Of a stretch of DNA of 64,000 bases, positions 16,168 to 25,279 are shown piece after piece (position 1 is the first letter of the stretch; each line of letters starts with the position of its first letter). The translations under genes were made by a program, and so were the position numbers. The notes beneath the pieces were generated by a model. The model was not told the DNA's origin and ran no database searches. It saw nothing but the letters and a program-made list of their open reading frames with translations. The DNA is taken from positions 1,674,001 to 1,738,000 of the forward strand of contig NZ_CP079107.1 in NCBI RefSeq assembly GCF_019285735.1. The letters are read 5' to 3'. Source of the DNA: Paeniglutamicibacter sp. Y32M11 (GTDB lineage: Bacteria > Actinomycetota > Actinomycetes > Actinomycetales > Micrococcaceae).

Positions 16168-16776
16168 ATGCTTAACGTTGGTCTGACAGGCGGAATCGCC
16201 GCCGGAAAATCCGCTGTGGCGGCCCTGCTGGTGGAACACGGCGCGGTGCTCATCGACGCCGATGCCATCGCTCGGGCCGTGGTGGAGCCAGGGACCCCCG
16301 GGCTCGCCGCGGTGGTTGCCGCCTTTGGCCAGGACATCCTCACCCCCGCCGGTGCACTCGATCGACCGGCGCTGGGCACGCTGATTTTTGCCGACACCGC
16401 CGCGCGACTGAAACTCAACTCCATCGTGCACCCACTGGTGCGCGCACAGGCCGAAAAACTGCGCGCCGACGCTGTGCCGCAGGCGGTCATCGTTCAAGAC
16501 ATCCCGTTACTGGTGGAGAGCGGGCAGGCCGGGAACTTTGACCTGGTGATTGTGGTCGCGGCCCCGCTGGAACAACGCCTGCAGCGGATGGTGCACGATC
16601 GCGGCATGAGCCTGGACGATGCCAAGGCGCGAATCGCCGCTCAGGCAACCGATGAAGAGCGTGCGGCCGTCGCCGACATCGTCATCACCAACTCCGGCAC
16701 GCTCGAAGAATTACGAAACCTCGTTGACTCAATCTGGGAGACCCACATTGTCCCGAATAACACCCATGCCCGCTGA
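16168..16776 (+). CDS. coaE: Dephospho-CoA kinase
   Basis: 202 residues. The P-loop GLTGGIAAGKS spans residues 5-15, followed by IDADAIARAVVEPG, the conserved Asp-Ala-Asp segment for CoA binding, and the lid/CoA region VVVAAPLEQRLQRMVHDRG. The enzyme phosphorylates the ribose 3'-OH of dephospho-CoA, the last step of CoA synthesis. Length is at the usual ~200 residues, without the C-terminal UPF0157 extension found in mycobacteria. It overlaps the next small membrane gene, so the following two genes are likely in the same operon. Confidence 0.96.
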   Translation: MLNVGLTGGIAAGKSAVAALLVEHGAVLIDADAIARAVVEPGTPGLAAVVAAFGQDILTPAGALDRPALGTLIFADTAARLKLNSIVHPLVRAQAEKLRADAVPQAVIVQDIPLLVESGQAGNFDLVIVVAAPLEQRLQRMVHDRGMSLDDAKARIAAQATDEERAAVADIVITNSGTLEELRNLVDSIWETHIVPNNTHAR

Positions 16777-17107
16777 CGCCGACTCGGCCCCGACCTCCGC
16801 GGCCAGGGAGCGCCTCGAGACGCTCCTGGCCGCGGAAATGCTCAAGGCCCGCAACGAGATGCGGGTCATTCGCGCCATCTGGCTATTCTCCGGTCTGGCC
16901 CTCGTGATCGCCATTCTGCTCTGGACACTGGCGGGCGGTCGTGAACAATTCACCACGCGCGACTCGGGCTACGACGCCACGGTATTGCTGCCGGGGTGGC
17001 TGGCACTGGCCGGGCTGCTGGCCGCGGGGACCGCCACGGTGCTGTTCATGATCAGGCTGATGCGCGCAACGCTCGGTAACATCGAGCAGCGCCAGGCCCG
17101 CAAGTGA
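16748..17107 (+). CDS. Small membrane protein, unknown
   Basis: 119 residues if started at the TTG at 16748, which has GGGAG 8 bases upstream; the ATG at 16766 (113 residues) lacks a ribosome-binding site. Two hydrophobic segments are visible (IWLFSGLALVIAILLWTLAG and LLPGWLALAGLLAAGTATVL), flanked by charged termini. The N-terminal 25-30 residues form a basic/acidic helix (RERLETLLAAEMLKARNEMR). No family was recognised. It overlaps coaE upstream and shares four bases with the next gene (GTGA). Confidence 0.7.
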   Translation: MSRITPMPADADSAPTSAARERLETLLAAEMLKARNEMRVIRAIWLFSGLALVIAILLWTLAGGREQFTTRDSGYDATVLLPGWLALAGLLAAGTATVLFMIRLMRATLGNIEQRQARK

Positions 17108-17577
17108 AAACCTCCATGATCGCCGAATCCTTCCTCCGGCACGAACCCGCGGACGGGTCACCACCCCACCTGGTGAGCATCCAGCGTGACCCCGGACGCG
17201 CGGCGGGTGTGGAGGGCACCCTGGGATCCGTCCAGCTGCGCTATCACTCGCTGCAACTGATCCCCGTGGATCTCATCGACGAGCTGCCGGGGATCTGGCA
17301 CGCGCTGCTGGCCACCGTCGAGGGCTTCCTGACCGATGGGCGCGCGACGGTGCCCTACCCGTGTCTCGAGGCTGAATTCGCGCTGGAGTCCAGCGGGAGC
17401 ATGACCAAGTTCACCGCCGGAAAGGTGCGTCACATCGTGGATGCGGGCGAGCTGGTTGACGGCATCCTGGGCGGGGCGATGGAGTACTTCAACTTCGTCT
17501 CCGGCACGCAGGACGCGGCGATGACACGCATCGGCCGACTGCGTGAGCGGGCCGCCGCGGCGGGTCTTTTCGCCTAA
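17104..17577 (+). CDS. Conserved-looking hypothetical protein
   Basis: 157 residues from the GTG at 17104, overlapping the previous stop by four bases. The sequence is soluble, with a mixed alpha/beta pattern and no membrane segment (for example VQLRYHSLQLIPVDLIDELP and FTAGKVRHIVDAGELVDGIL). No catalytic motif was recognised. Position at the end of the coaE transcript and just before uvrB is the only functional hint. Coding is supported by GC-rich third positions matching the neighbours. Confidence 0.7.
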   Translation: MKTSMIAESFLRHEPADGSPPHLVSIQRDPGRAAGVEGTLGSVQLRYHSLQLIPVDLIDELPGIWHALLATVEGFLTDGRATVPYPCLEAEFALESSGSMTKFTAGKVRHIVDAGELVDGILGGAMEYFNFVSGTQDAAMTRIGRLRERAAAAGLFA

Positions 17578-17612
17578 GGCGAGCATGCCCCCAAACCGTC
17601 GGTGTCAGGGCG

Positions 17613-17618
17613 TAGCCT
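17613..17618 (+). promoter_or_regulatory. -10 element TAGCCT, leaderless start of uvrB
   Basis: TAGCCT ends 6 nt before the uvrB ATG at 17625. No LexA-type palindrome is visible in the 47-bp gap, in contrast to uvrA. Confidence 0.45.
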
Positions 17619-17624
17619 AGAGAC

Positions 17625-19727
17625 ATGTCTCTTGCGCAGCAGATCAATCGCGTCGTCGCCCCCTTCGAAGTCATCAGCGAGTTCTCACCCGCCGGTGACC
17701 AGCCGGCGGCCATCAAGGAACTGACCAGTCGCATTAACGCGGGGGAGAAGGACGTGGTGTTGCTCGGTGCCACGGGTACCGGCAAATCGGCCACCACCGC
17801 CTGGCTCATCGAACAGGTGCAGCGCCCCACCCTGGTGCTGGTGCAGAACAAGACGCTTGCCGCCCAGCTGGCCAACGAGTTCCGTGAGCTGTTGCCCAAT
17901 AACGCGGTGGAGTATTTCGTCTCCTACTACGACTACTACCAGCCCGAGGCCTACGTACCGCAGACCGATACCTTCATCGAGAAGGACTCATCGGTGAACG
18001 AGGAGGTCGAGCGGCTGCGCCACTCGGCCACCAACGCGCTGCTGACCCGCCGCGACGTCATCGTGGTCGCCACCGTCTCCTGCATCTACGGTCTGGGTAC
18101 CCCCGAGGAATACGTTGCCGGCATGGTCACCCTCAAAAAGGGCATGGAACTGAACCGCGACGATTTGTTACGCAAATTTGTGTCCATGCAATATGCCCGC
18201 AACGACATGGACTTCCACCGCGGCACCTTCCGCGTGCGCGGTGACACCGTGGAGATCATTCCGATGTATGAGGAGCAGGCGCTGAGGATCGAATTCTTCG
18301 GCGACGAGATCGAATCCATCCACACCCTGCATCCGGTCACCAGCGAGGTGATTCGTGAGGAAAACGAGATGTATGTCTTCCCCGCCAGTCACTACGTGGC
18401 CGGGGCCGATCGGATGAATCGTGCCATCGGGGACATCGAGGACGAGTTGCGTATTCGCCTCGACACCTTGGAATCGCAGAACAAGCTGGTGGAGGCTCAG
18501 CGGCTGCGCATGCGCACCACCTATGATCTGGAAATGATGGAGCAGATGGGGTTCTGCAACGGCATCGAGAACTACTCGCGGCACATTGATGACCGCGCGC
18601 CCGGCACAGCCCCACATTGCCTGATCGATTACTTCCCCGATGACTTCCTGCTGGTCATCGACGAATCCCACGTCACCGTCCCGCAGATTGGTGCGATGTA
18701 CGAGGGAGATATGTCGCGTAAGCGCACGCTGGTGGAGCACGGTTTCCGGCTTCCCTCCGCGATGGATAACCGGCCGCTGAAGTGGGATGAATTCCTCGAG
18801 CGCATCGGACAAACCGTGTACCTTTCGGCGACGCCGGGCAAATACGAGTTGGGCAAGGCCGACGGCGTGGTTCAGCAGATCATCCGCCCCACCGGTCTGA
18901 TTGACCCGGAAATCATCCTCAAGCCCACCAAGGGGCAGATTGATGACCTTCGTGATGAGATCCGCGTCCGAGTTGAACGCAACGAACGCATCCTGGTCAC
19001 CACGCTGACCAAACGGATGGCCGAGGACCTCACCGACTACTTCACCGAACACGGGGTCAAAGTCCAATACCTGCACTCGGATGTGGACACGTTGCGCCGC
19101 GTCGAGCTATTGCGCGAGCTGCGGATGGGCCTGTTCGACGTTTTGGTTGGCATTAACCTTTTGCGTGAGGGACTCGACCTGCCCGAGGTCTCCCTCGTGG
19201 CGATCCTGGATGCCGACAAACAGGGCTTCCTGCGCTCGGCAACCTCGCTGATCCAAACCATCGGCCGTGCCGCCCGCAACGTGGACGGTCAGGTGCACAT
19301 GTACGGGGATAAGATCACCGCGGCCATGGCGCAAGCGATTGATGAGACCAATCGCCGCCGCGAGGTCCAGCAAAAGTACAACAAGGATCATGGTGTTGAC
19401 CCGCAGCCGCTGCGCAAGAAAATTGCCGACATCACCGATTCGCTGGCACGCGAGGATGCGGATACGCAGGAGCTGCTGAACAACCAGCGCCTGACCAAGG
19501 ACGCCAAGCGTTCAAGTTCCGGCACCAAAAAGGCGCATGAGACGGTGCGTGCCGACGGTCTGGCCGCCGCCCCGGCGGAGAACCTGGTGGACATGATCAG
19601 CCAGATGACCGAGCAAATGCATGCGGCAGCCGCCGAGTTGCACTTTGAGGTTGCCGCCCGGCTGCGGGATGAAGTTTCGGAACTGAAGAAGGAACTTCGA
19701 CAGATGAAGAACGCGGGTCACGCGTAA
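17625..19727 (+). CDS. uvrB: Excinuclease ABC subunit B
   Basis: 700 residues. The Walker A motif [15 protein letters not shown] is near residue 48, and the beta-hairpin region [17 protein letters not shown] near residue 102 is the damage-probing loop. Helicase motifs include [18 protein letters not shown] and [15 protein letters not shown]. The C-terminal UVR motif ([20 protein letters not shown]) binds UvrC and UvrA. UvrB verifies lesions in nucleotide excision repair. The genes uvrA and uvrC lie 14-18 kb downstream in this window, so the three are not in one operon. Confidence 0.98.
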   Translation: MSLAQQINRVVAPFEVISEFSPAGDQPAAIKELTSRINAGEKDVVLLGATGTGKSATTAWLIEQVQRPTLVLVQNKTLAAQLANEFRELLPNNAVEYFVSYYDYYQPEAYVPQTDTFIEKDSSVNEEVERLRHSATNALLTRRDVIVVATVSCIYGLGTPEEYVAGMVTLKKGMELNRDDLLRKFVSMQYARNDMDFHRGTFRVRGDTVEIIPMYEEQALRIEFFGDEIESIHTLHPVTSEVIREENEMYVFPASHYVAGADRMNRAIGDIEDELRIRLDTLESQNKLVEAQRLRMRTTYDLEMMEQMGFCNGIENYSRHIDDRAPGTAPHCLIDYFPDDFLLVIDESHVTVPQIGAMYEGDMSRKRTLVEHGFRLPSAMDNRPLKWDEFLERIGQTVYLSATPGKYELGKADGVVQQIIRPTGLIDPEIILKPTKGQIDDLRDEIRVRVERNERILVTTLTKRMAEDLTDYFTEHGVKVQYLHSDVDTLRRVELLRELRMGLFDVLVGINLLREGLDLPEVSLVAILDADKQGFLRSATSLIQTIGRAARNVDGQVHMYGDKITAAMAQAIDETNRRREVQQKYNKDHGVDPQPLRKKIADITDSLAREDADTQELLNNQRLTKDAKRSSSGTKKAHETVRADGLAAAPAENLVDMISQMTEQMHAAAAELHFEVAARLRDEVSELKKELRQMKNAGHA

Positions 19728-19738
19728 GCGGTCTTGGC

Positions 19739-19785
19739 GGTCCGGATCCGCGTGCAACTGCGCGCGCTGCAGGCGGATCCGGACC
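19739..19785 (+). terminator. uvrB terminator
   Basis: A perfect 13-bp inverted repeat GGTCCGGATCCGC (19739-19751) with 19773-19785; the 21-base loop can itself pair. It lies 11 bases after the uvrB stop. Confidence 0.7.
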
Positions 19786-19866
19786 GGGTCATTAAAGCTT
19801 GGACGAGACCGTGCACCGTGTTTCAGCACATCCCAGCCAATTCACAAGTTCGAAACATGGATGCGT

Positions 19867-19872
19867 TAGACT
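19867..19872 (+). promoter_or_regulatory. -10 element TAGACT ahead of the manganese riboswitch
   Basis: TAGACT ends 8 bases before the first conserved bases of the riboswitch, placing the transcript start at about 19879. No convincing -35 is seen at 17-18 bp. Confidence 0.5.
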
Positions 19873-19880
19873 AGTCGGAG

Positions 19881-20010
19881 CGTAGGGGAGTATCCCAAAG
19901 TGCTGTGATCGTCAACACGCGAGGCATCGATGCCTCGCCGGGCGCAGCGGCCGATCCAATCTGAATGGGCGGCGGAGAGACTTGCGGTAAAAAACGTACC
20001 TCCCGTTCGA
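19881..20010 (+). ncRNA. yybP-ykoY (Mn2+) riboswitch upstream of terC
   Basis: The leader contains the conserved GGGGAGTA block (19885-19892), then GATCGTCAACACGC (19907-19920), a GC-rich hairpin (GCGAGGCATC/GATGCCTCGC, 19919-19938), the GGGCGCAGCGGCCGATC stretch and finally GGCGGCGGAGAGACTTGCG. These blocks in this order match the yybP-ykoY family (Rfam RF00080), a manganese sensor known to precede TerC/Alx-type genes. The gene downstream is indeed terC. The 3' boundary and the expression platform (terminator or binding-site masking) were not resolved by eye. Confidence 0.85.
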
Positions 20011-20021
20011 AAGGCCCCACA

Positions 20022-21059
20022 TTGGGAAACCACGGTTTAACACTGCAGTTTGAGATTATTGCTCTCGCTGCTTTGTGTATCATTCTTCTTCTTGATTTGC
20101 TGTACGTCGTCAAGAAGCCGCACGAACCCTCGATGAAGGAATCTGGCCTTTGGGTCGCGTTCTACGTAGGACTCGCAGTCATCTTCGGCGTCGTTGTCTG
20201 GTTCCAGGCGGGCCCGGATCTCGGTCAGCAATTCTATGCCGGTTGGGTGACCGAGTACTCGCTGAGTATCGATAACCTCTTTGTCTTCATCATCATCATG
20301 GCCCGCTTCTCGGTGCCGCGAAAGTACCAGCAGGAAGTGTTGATGTTCGGCATCATCATTGCCCTGATTCTGCGCGCGATCTTCATCGTCGCCGGTGCGG
20401 CAGTCATCGAGCACTACTCGTGGGTCTTCTACATCTTCGGTGCCTTCCTGCTCTTCACCGCCTGGAAGCAGGCCACCGACAACGGTGAGGACGAATCCGA
20501 GGGTGCCAACAACGGCATCGTTTACAAGCTGACCAAGAACCTGCCGATCTCCAAGGAATACGACGGTAACAAGCTGCGCACCGTCATCGACGGCAAGAAG
20601 ATGTTCACTCCCATGGTGATGGTCTTCGTGACCATCGGCATGACCGACCTGCTCTTCGCCGTTGACTCGATCCCCGCGATCTTCGGATTGACTCAGTCCC
20701 CATTCATCGTCTTCACCGCGAACCTGTTCGCGTTGATGGGCCTGCGTCAGCTCTACTTCCTGCTCGGTGGGCTGATGGACCGCTTGATCTTCCTCAAGCA
20801 CGCACTGTCGATCATTCTGGCCTTCATCGGTGTCAAGCTGGTCTTCCACGCCATGCACGTGAACGAACTGCCGTTCATCAACGGTGGACAGCACATCGAA
20901 TGGGTGCCGGATATCTCCATCACCGTTTCGCTCACGGTCATCCTCGGTACCATCGTCATCGCGACGGTAGCCTCGCTGCTCTCCCCGGCCGGCCGCCGCG
21001 CCGCCGCCGAGCAAAAGGCTGCCAAGGCGGCAGAAGCCGCGGAGATCGACGGCAAGTAA
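20022..21059 (+). CDS. TerC-family membrane protein (Alx-like metal exporter)
   Basis: 345 residues from the TTG at 20022 (GNHGLTLQFEIIALAALC), with AAAGG seven bases upstream. An in-frame ATG at 19965 lies inside the riboswitch and was rejected. About nine membrane helices are seen. The paired TerC signatures are present: WVTEYSLSIDNLFVFIIIMA and GMTDLLFAVDSIPAIFGLTQ, each with intramembrane acidic residues. Family knowledge: riboswitch-linked TerC proteins export Mn2+, in some bacteria loading secreted metalloenzymes. The Mn2+-sensing leader directly supports a manganese role. The C-terminal tail is Ala/Lys/Glu-rich. Confidence 0.9.
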   Translation: MGNHGLTLQFEIIALAALCIILLLDLLYVVKKPHEPSMKESGLWVAFYVGLAVIFGVVVWFQAGPDLGQQFYAGWVTEYSLSIDNLFVFIIIMARFSVPRKYQQEVLMFGIIIALILRAIFIVAGAAVIEHYSWVFYIFGAFLLFTAWKQATDNGEDESEGANNGIVYKLTKNLPISKEYDGNKLRTVIDGKKMFTPMVMVFVTIGMTDLLFAVDSIPAIFGLTQSPFIVFTANLFALMGLRQLYFLLGGLMDRLIFLKHALSIILAFIGVKLVFHAMHVNELPFINGGQHIEWVPDISITVSLTVILGTIVIATVASLLSPAGRRAAAEQKAAKAAEAAEIDGK

Positions 21060-21086
21060 GCACCTGCAGTTCTAGAATCACCCTTC

Positions 21087-21122
21087 TCGGGGCCCGTCTT
21101 CCTTGTGGAAGACGGGCCCCGA
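21087..21122 (+). terminator. terC terminator
   Basis: A perfect 16-bp stem TCGGGGCCCGTCTTCC (21087-21102) with a TTGT loop, 27 bases after the terC stop. Confidence 0.85.
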
Positions 21123-21146
21123 CGGTCTTAACCCGCAGCCCGTTGC

Positions 21147-21152
21147 TAGGCT
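21147..21152 (+). promoter_or_regulatory. -10 element TAGGCT, leaderless start of MFS gene
   Basis: TAGGCT ends 7 nt before the GTG at 21160. It fixes the start, since the in-frame ATG at 21103 falls in the loop of the terC terminator. Confidence 0.5.
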
Positions 21153-21159
21153 GGGGCAG

Positions 21160-22485
21160 GTGAACAACTCCCCGATCCTGCCAGCCGCCCTCCAGCTGCG
21201 AGACCGTGTCCGTGCCCAACGCCGCACCGTGGCCACGCTCTCCGCCTCGCAGCTGCTTTCCGGTGTGGGCAACGGCGCGGGGCTGGCCATTGGTTCGCTC
21301 ATGGCCGTGGAACTGACCGGGTCCAACGCCTTTGCCGGGGCGGCCACCACGGCGATCTCCGTCGCTGGCGCACTCAGTGCGCTGCCGCTGGCGGCCCTGG
21401 CGGTGAAACGCGGACGCCGCGTGGCCCTGTCCTTTGGCTACTTCCTGGCCGCGTTGGGCGCCATCGGCATGATGCTGGCGCCGGTGGTGCAGAGCTTCGC
21501 CATGCTGCTGCTGGGGGCGGCGCTGCTGGGGGTGGGCACCGCGGCGAATCTGCAGGCCCGCTTCGCCGCCACCGACCTGGCCGCCGACGCCACCCGCGGG
21601 CGCGATCTGGGGCTGGTGGTCTGGGCCATCACCATCGGTGCCGTGGCGGGCCCGAACCTCATCGGACCCGGAGCGGTGCTGGGTCAGGGACTGGGGCTGC
21701 CGCCGATGAGCGGGCCGTTCCTCTTTTCCCTCACCGGCATGGTGCTGGCCATCGTGATACTGAACATCGGGCTGCGCCCGGACCCCATCGACGTGGCCCG
21801 TGCCTGGGAGGCAGCCGATGGTACGGCCCCGGCCCCGGCCGCGCCCCAGATGGGCCGCCGGCGTGGCTCACTGGCCAAGGGACTGGCGGCGGTGCGGGCC
21901 ACGCCCGGTGCCACCCTGGGCATCGCCAGCATCGTGGTGGCCCACCTGGTGATGGTCGGGGTGATGTCGATGACCCCGGTGCACCTCAAGGATCTAGCCA
22001 GCATCCCCGGACACGAAATGCACGGCGGCAGCACCGACATTCTGATCGTGGTGGGTTTCGTCATCTCGCTGCATATCGCCGGGATGTACGCCCTCTCTCC
22101 GTTCATCGGCGCGCTGGCCGACCGGATCTCCCATCCACGGATGATGCTCATCGGGCAGGGCACCCTGGTGGCGGCGGTGCTGGTCTGCGGGCTGGGCGCC
22201 AGCTCCCGGGCCGCCATCACGGTGGGACTGGTGCTGCTGGGAGTGGGCTGGTCCATGTGTACGGTATCCGGCTCGGCCTTTTTAGCGCAGCGGGTACACC
22301 GTGAACGTCGCGTCCTGGTCCAGGGTGTGGCGGATACCCTGATGAGTTCCGCCGGAGCACTGGGGGCCGCCGGCTCCGGAGTGTTGCTGGCGACCCTGGG
22401 CTACGCCGGGCTGGGCTACCTCTGCCTGGTCTTTATCCTGACCGTGGCAGTTTTCACGCAGCGCGAGGTAGCGCGCTTGTCCTAG
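21160..22485 (+). CDS. MFS transporter
   Basis: 441 residues from the GTG at 21160 (NNSPILPAALQLRD). Twelve hydrophobic segments are apparent, with a cytoplasmic loop after the sixth (DVARAWEAADGTAPAPAAPQ). The motif-A-like loop AVKRGRRVALSFGYFLAALG lies between helices 2 and 3, and a related loop ALADRISHPRMMLIG in the second half, both typical of drug/proton antiporters of the major facilitator superfamily. The substrate is unknown. Its stop shares the palindrome CTAG with the stop of the convergent peptidase gene, so the two genes overlap by four bases. Confidence 0.9.
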   Translation: MNNSPILPAALQLRDRVRAQRRTVATLSASQLLSGVGNGAGLAIGSLMAVELTGSNAFAGAATTAISVAGALSALPLAALAVKRGRRVALSFGYFLAALGAIGMMLAPVVQSFAMLLLGAALLGVGTAANLQARFAATDLAADATRGRDLGLVVWAITIGAVAGPNLIGPGAVLGQGLGLPPMSGPFLFSLTGMVLAIVILNIGLRPDPIDVARAWEAADGTAPAPAAPQMGRRRGSLAKGLAAVRATPGATLGIASIVVAHLVMVGVMSMTPVHLKDLASIPGHEMHGGSTDILIVVGFVISLHIAGMYALSPFIGALADRISHPRMMLIGQGTLVAAVLVCGLGASSRAAITVGLVLLGVGWSMCTVSGSAFLAQRVHRERRVLVQGVADTLMSSAGALGAAGSGVLLATLGYAGLGYLCLVFILTVAVFTQREVARLS

Positions 22486-23765
22486 TCTTCGGACTTGCTC
22501 AGCTCCAGCAGCTTCGCGAAGATCATTGGCCCATCATCACCAATGCCGTCGTGGTGGTACTCATCGGTCTCCCACACCCGGATATTGCCCACCGCTGCGG
22601 CCGTTTGGAGCGACAGCTCCTGATCCACATAAACATCGTGCGTGTACACGGCGGCCGCCACCGGTACGGTATTGGCCGCCAATACCGCGGCGTCATAGAG
22701 CGGTTCCCAGTGTTCGTGCTCGGCCAGGATGCGCGCGGTTTCCTCTAGCGGGCGTAAGACCGGATCATCCTGGAAGTACCAGCGGTACACCATCTCGCCG
22801 GTCAGCAGCGGGGCATCCGCGGTGGGGGAGAAGGCGTCGAATTCCTCCAGCACCCGTTCGGCCGACCAATTCGTGGCGGCGCCCTGGGCGTAGATCGATT
22901 CGTGTAGCAGCGCGTAGAGCGGGTTGGTGGTGCGTTCGGCCTGCTCGGCGATCACGGCCAGGAAGGTATCGGAGAGCCGTTTGCCACCCGGGGTGTTGAT
23001 GAAGGCACCCTCGAAGACATGGTGCAGCGCGTGCACCCGGGTATTGCCGCCCAAGAACTGACCCAGCAGTTGCACCAGCGGCACGGTCAGCGCACGGCCA
23101 CCGGGCAGGTGTTCCTCGGTGTGGGCCAAATGAGCCACGATCTGCGTGAGGACCTCCCGGTCGCGCGGGTACCAGGCGAAGTATTCCGCGTTGCGTTCGG
23201 CCATCCGAGCGTAGGTCGCGCGGTATACGGTGTCCGCATCGGCGGTGAGTGAGGCCAACCCGCCGGTGACGATGCAGCGCTCCAGGGATCCCGGGGCGAT
23301 CGAGAGGTAGGTCAGCGTGCAGAAGCCGCCGTAACTTTGCCCGAAGGTGCTCCACGTATTGATGCCCAGGGCCTCGCGGATGGCCTCGGCGTCGCGCACG
23401 ATTGAATCCGCACGGAAGTGCGTGAGGTAGGCGGCCTGCGCCGCGCCGTCCCCGCGCAGCGGCAGTGACTGCCGGTTCGCCGGGGTGCTCAGCCCCGTTC
23501 CGCGCTGATCAAGCAGCAGGATTCTAAAGGTCTTGGCGGCCTCGGCCAGCCAGCCGCTCAGCGATGCCGGGCGCGGGGACTTACCGCCCGGACCACCCTG
23601 CAGGAAGAGCAGCCACGGCAACGCCGTGGGGTCGCCATGTTCGGTGGAGGAAATCTCCCGGGCGAAAACCGTGATCTTTTCGCCCTGCGGTGTGGCGTGA
23701 TCCAGCGGAACCTGGAAGTAATGTTCGGTGGTATTCATCCCACGGAAGCTGTAGCTCTGGCTCAT
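22482..23765 (-). CDS. pip: Alpha/beta hydrolase, proline iminopeptidase type
   Basis: 427 residues from the ATG at 23765 (MSQSYSFRGMNTT). The oxyanion region LLFLQGGPGGKSPRP corresponds to the HGGPG motif of the S33 family, ILLLDQRGTGLS follows, and the nucleophile elbow is TFGQSYGGFCTL. The C-terminal part contains DQELSLQ and VWETDEYHHDGI with a candidate catalytic His. Family knowledge: prolyl aminopeptidases cleave N-terminal proline from peptides. Its start overlaps the stop of the upstream acetyltransferase by four bases (ATGA), so these two genes are an operon. Confidence 0.87.
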   Translation of the reverse strand: MSQSYSFRGMNTTEHYFQVPLDHATPQGEKITVFAREISSTEHGDPTALPWLLFLQGGPGGKSPRPASLSGWLAEAAKTFRILLLDQRGTGLSTPANRQSLPLRGDGAAQAAYLTHFRADSIVRDAEAIREALGINTWSTFGQSYGGFCTLTYLSIAPGSLERCIVTGGLASLTADADTVYRATYARMAERNAEYFAWYPRDREVLTQIVAHLAHTEEHLPGGRALTVPLVQLLGQFLGGNTRVHALHHVFEGAFINTPGGKRLSDTFLAVIAEQAERTTNPLYALLHESIYAQGAATNWSAERVLEEFDAFSPTADAPLLTGEMVYRWYFQDDPVLRPLEETARILAEHEHWEPLYDAAVLAANTVPVAAAVYTHDVYVDQELSLQTAAAVGNIRVWETDEYHHDGIGDDGPMIFAKLLELSKSED

Positions 23766-24241
23766 GCGCCGGCCCCCAGTTCCGCCAGCGCGGCACCCTC
23801 GAGACGGCGGACACTCCAGCCGTTCATGGTGCCGGCGCCCAGGGAGTCGTAGAAGCCGATGGCCGGGGCATTCCAGTCCAGCACGCTCCACTCCACGCGT
23901 TTGTAGCCGCGTTGTACCGCCAGCCGCGCCAGCGTGCTCAGCAGTGCCTTGCCGTGCCCGGCCCCGCGCCGGGTTTCGGACACATAGAGATCCTCGAGAT
24001 GGATTCCGTGCGTGCCCTCCCACGTCGAATAGGTCAGGAACCACAGGGCGAAGCCGAGCACCGTGCCATCCTCCTCCACCACGTGGGCGTAGACCTGCGG
24101 ATCCGGCCCGAAGAGGTGAGCCGTCAGCTGCTCCTGCGTGTTTTTGACGGCGTCGGGCTCGCGCTCAAAGACCGCCAGTTCATGGATGAGGGAAAGGATC
24201 GCTGCGGCATCGTCGGGCCGCGCGGGGCGAATCTGTGACAT
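23762..24241 (-). CDS. GNAT N-acetyltransferase (SSAT/diamine type)
   Basis: 159 residues. The fold is recognisable from IRPARPDDAAAILSLIHELA, FEREPDAVKNT, the LEDLYVSETRRGAGHGKALL acetyl-CoA loop and VEWSVLDWNAPAIGFYDSLG. The N-terminal ELAVFEREPD and TWEGTHGIHLEDLYV segments match spermidine/spermine or thialysine acetyltransferases; the substrate is inferred from these only. It is the first gene of a two-gene operon with the peptidase and has its own leaderless promoter. Confidence 0.87.
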   Translation of the reverse strand: MSQIRPARPDDAAAILSLIHELAVFEREPDAVKNTQEQLTAHLFGPDPQVYAHVVEEDGTVLGFALWFLTYSTWEGTHGIHLEDLYVSETRRGAGHGKALLSTLARLAVQRGYKRVEWSVLDWNAPAIGFYDSLGAGTMNGWSVRRLEGAALAELGAGA

Positions 24242-24248
24242 GTGACCA

Positions 24249-24254
24249 AGCCTA
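24249..24254 (-). promoter_or_regulatory. -10 element TAGGCT, leaderless start of GNAT gene
   Basis: On the minus strand TAGGCT ends 7 nt before the ATG at 24241. Confidence 0.5.
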
Positions 24255-24355
24255 CCGGCGTGCCGCCGTGCCGTGAATCCAACGCGTGGGTGCCGCGGCC
24301 TAATGTTGGGGACGTTTCACCCGCTAGAAAAATCGTTAGGACGGCACCAACTACC

Positions 24356-25210
24356 ATGATGGGCGGCCACCACGCGGCCACAGGCGCAGCAGCCTGGATC
24401 GCGATCACCACCAACTTCCAGCTTCCCACCGGGAGGCTCGCCGAGCAGTTTATCTGGCTGCCCGACACCATCCCGCTGGGGTTTGGACTGCTGCAACAAA
24501 GCCCGATTGCGGGGGTGGCCGGGGCCATGGTGTGTGCCGGTGCGGCATTGCTGCCCGACGCCGATCACCGCCGGGCCACCATCGCGCACTCATTGCCACC
24601 GGTATCCAACGCGATCTGCGCCGGCATCGGAGAGGTCTCCGGCGGACACCGTAACGGCACCCACTCGTTGCTGGGCATCGCAGCCTTCACCTTCATGGCC
24701 TGGATTCTGGGGCTGTGGACCATGCAGAACTCGCACTTTGGGCTGATCTACCCCGGCGCCGGGCTGCTCGCGGTGCTGCTGGTGTCCTTCGCGCTGAAGG
24801 CGTTAAAGTTCATCCCCGACACCATGGCCAGATTGCCGTGGATCATCGCGGTGCCGGCCGGCATTTTTGTTGCGGTCTTCTCGCCCGATGAACAGCACTG
24901 GCTGGTGCTGGCCGTCGCCGTGGGCTGTGCCGTGCACATCGCCGGGGACATGCTCACCGTGGGTGGCTGCAACCTGATTTGGCCCATTCGGATTCGCTCG
25001 CCGAGGCTGCTGCGGCGCGTGCCGTTGCTCAAGGACGTCTGGAAGCCCGGAGGCCGGGTGGCCTTTCCGATCCTGGGTAGGGCCGGCTCGTGGCGCGAAT
25101 GGCTACTCTGTGTCCCGGTGTCCATCTACGCCCTTGCCGGGTTGGTGGTGCCGATGGTGCTCGTGGCCCACAACCAGGTGCAGCCGCTGACCAAACTTTT
25201 GGGTTTCTGA
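24356..25210 (+). CDS. Inner-membrane metal-dependent hydrolase, YdjM/DUF457 type
   Basis: 284 residues from the ATG at 24356 (a second ATG follows at once at 24359). Family features: MMGGHHAATGAAAW at the N-terminus, LLPDADHRRATIAH, and SGGHRNGTHSLLG, which supply the His/Asp ligand pattern of this membrane hydrolase group. Several hydrophobic helices follow. The last third (GDMLTVGGCNLIWPIRIRS) is also conserved in the family. Family knowledge: E. coli YdjM is SOS-regulated; no LexA-like box is visible here. The cellular substrate is unknown. Confidence 0.82.
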   Translation: MMGGHHAATGAAAWIAITTNFQLPTGRLAEQFIWLPDTIPLGFGLLQQSPIAGVAGAMVCAGAALLPDADHRRATIAHSLPPVSNAICAGIGEVSGGHRNGTHSLLGIAAFTFMAWILGLWTMQNSHFGLIYPGAGLLAVLLVSFALKALKFIPDTMARLPWIIAVPAGIFVAVFSPDEQHWLVLAVAVGCAVHIAGDMLTVGGCNLIWPIRIRSPRLLRRVPLLKDVWKPGGRVAFPILGRAGSWREWLLCVPVSIYALAGLVVPMVLVAHNQVQPLTKLLGF

Positions 25211-25216
25211 TCCAGT

Positions 25217-25259
25217 AACAGCGGTGCCCGCCGGAATCAATCCGGCGGGCACCGCTGTT
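25217..25259. terminator. Bidirectional terminator between convergent genes
   Basis: A perfect 19-bp inverted repeat AACAGCGGTGCCCGCCGGA with a 5-base loop, flanked by A-rich and T-rich ends, sits between the ends of the DUF457-type gene and the helicase gene. Confidence 0.9.
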
Positions 25260-25279
25260 TAAGTTCGGTGGCGACCTAG

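Noticed and set aside
19965-20021. ATG at 19965 as the terC start
   Set aside because: It lies within conserved riboswitch sequence; the extra residues (GGGETCGKKRTSRSK) do not resemble a TerC N-terminus.
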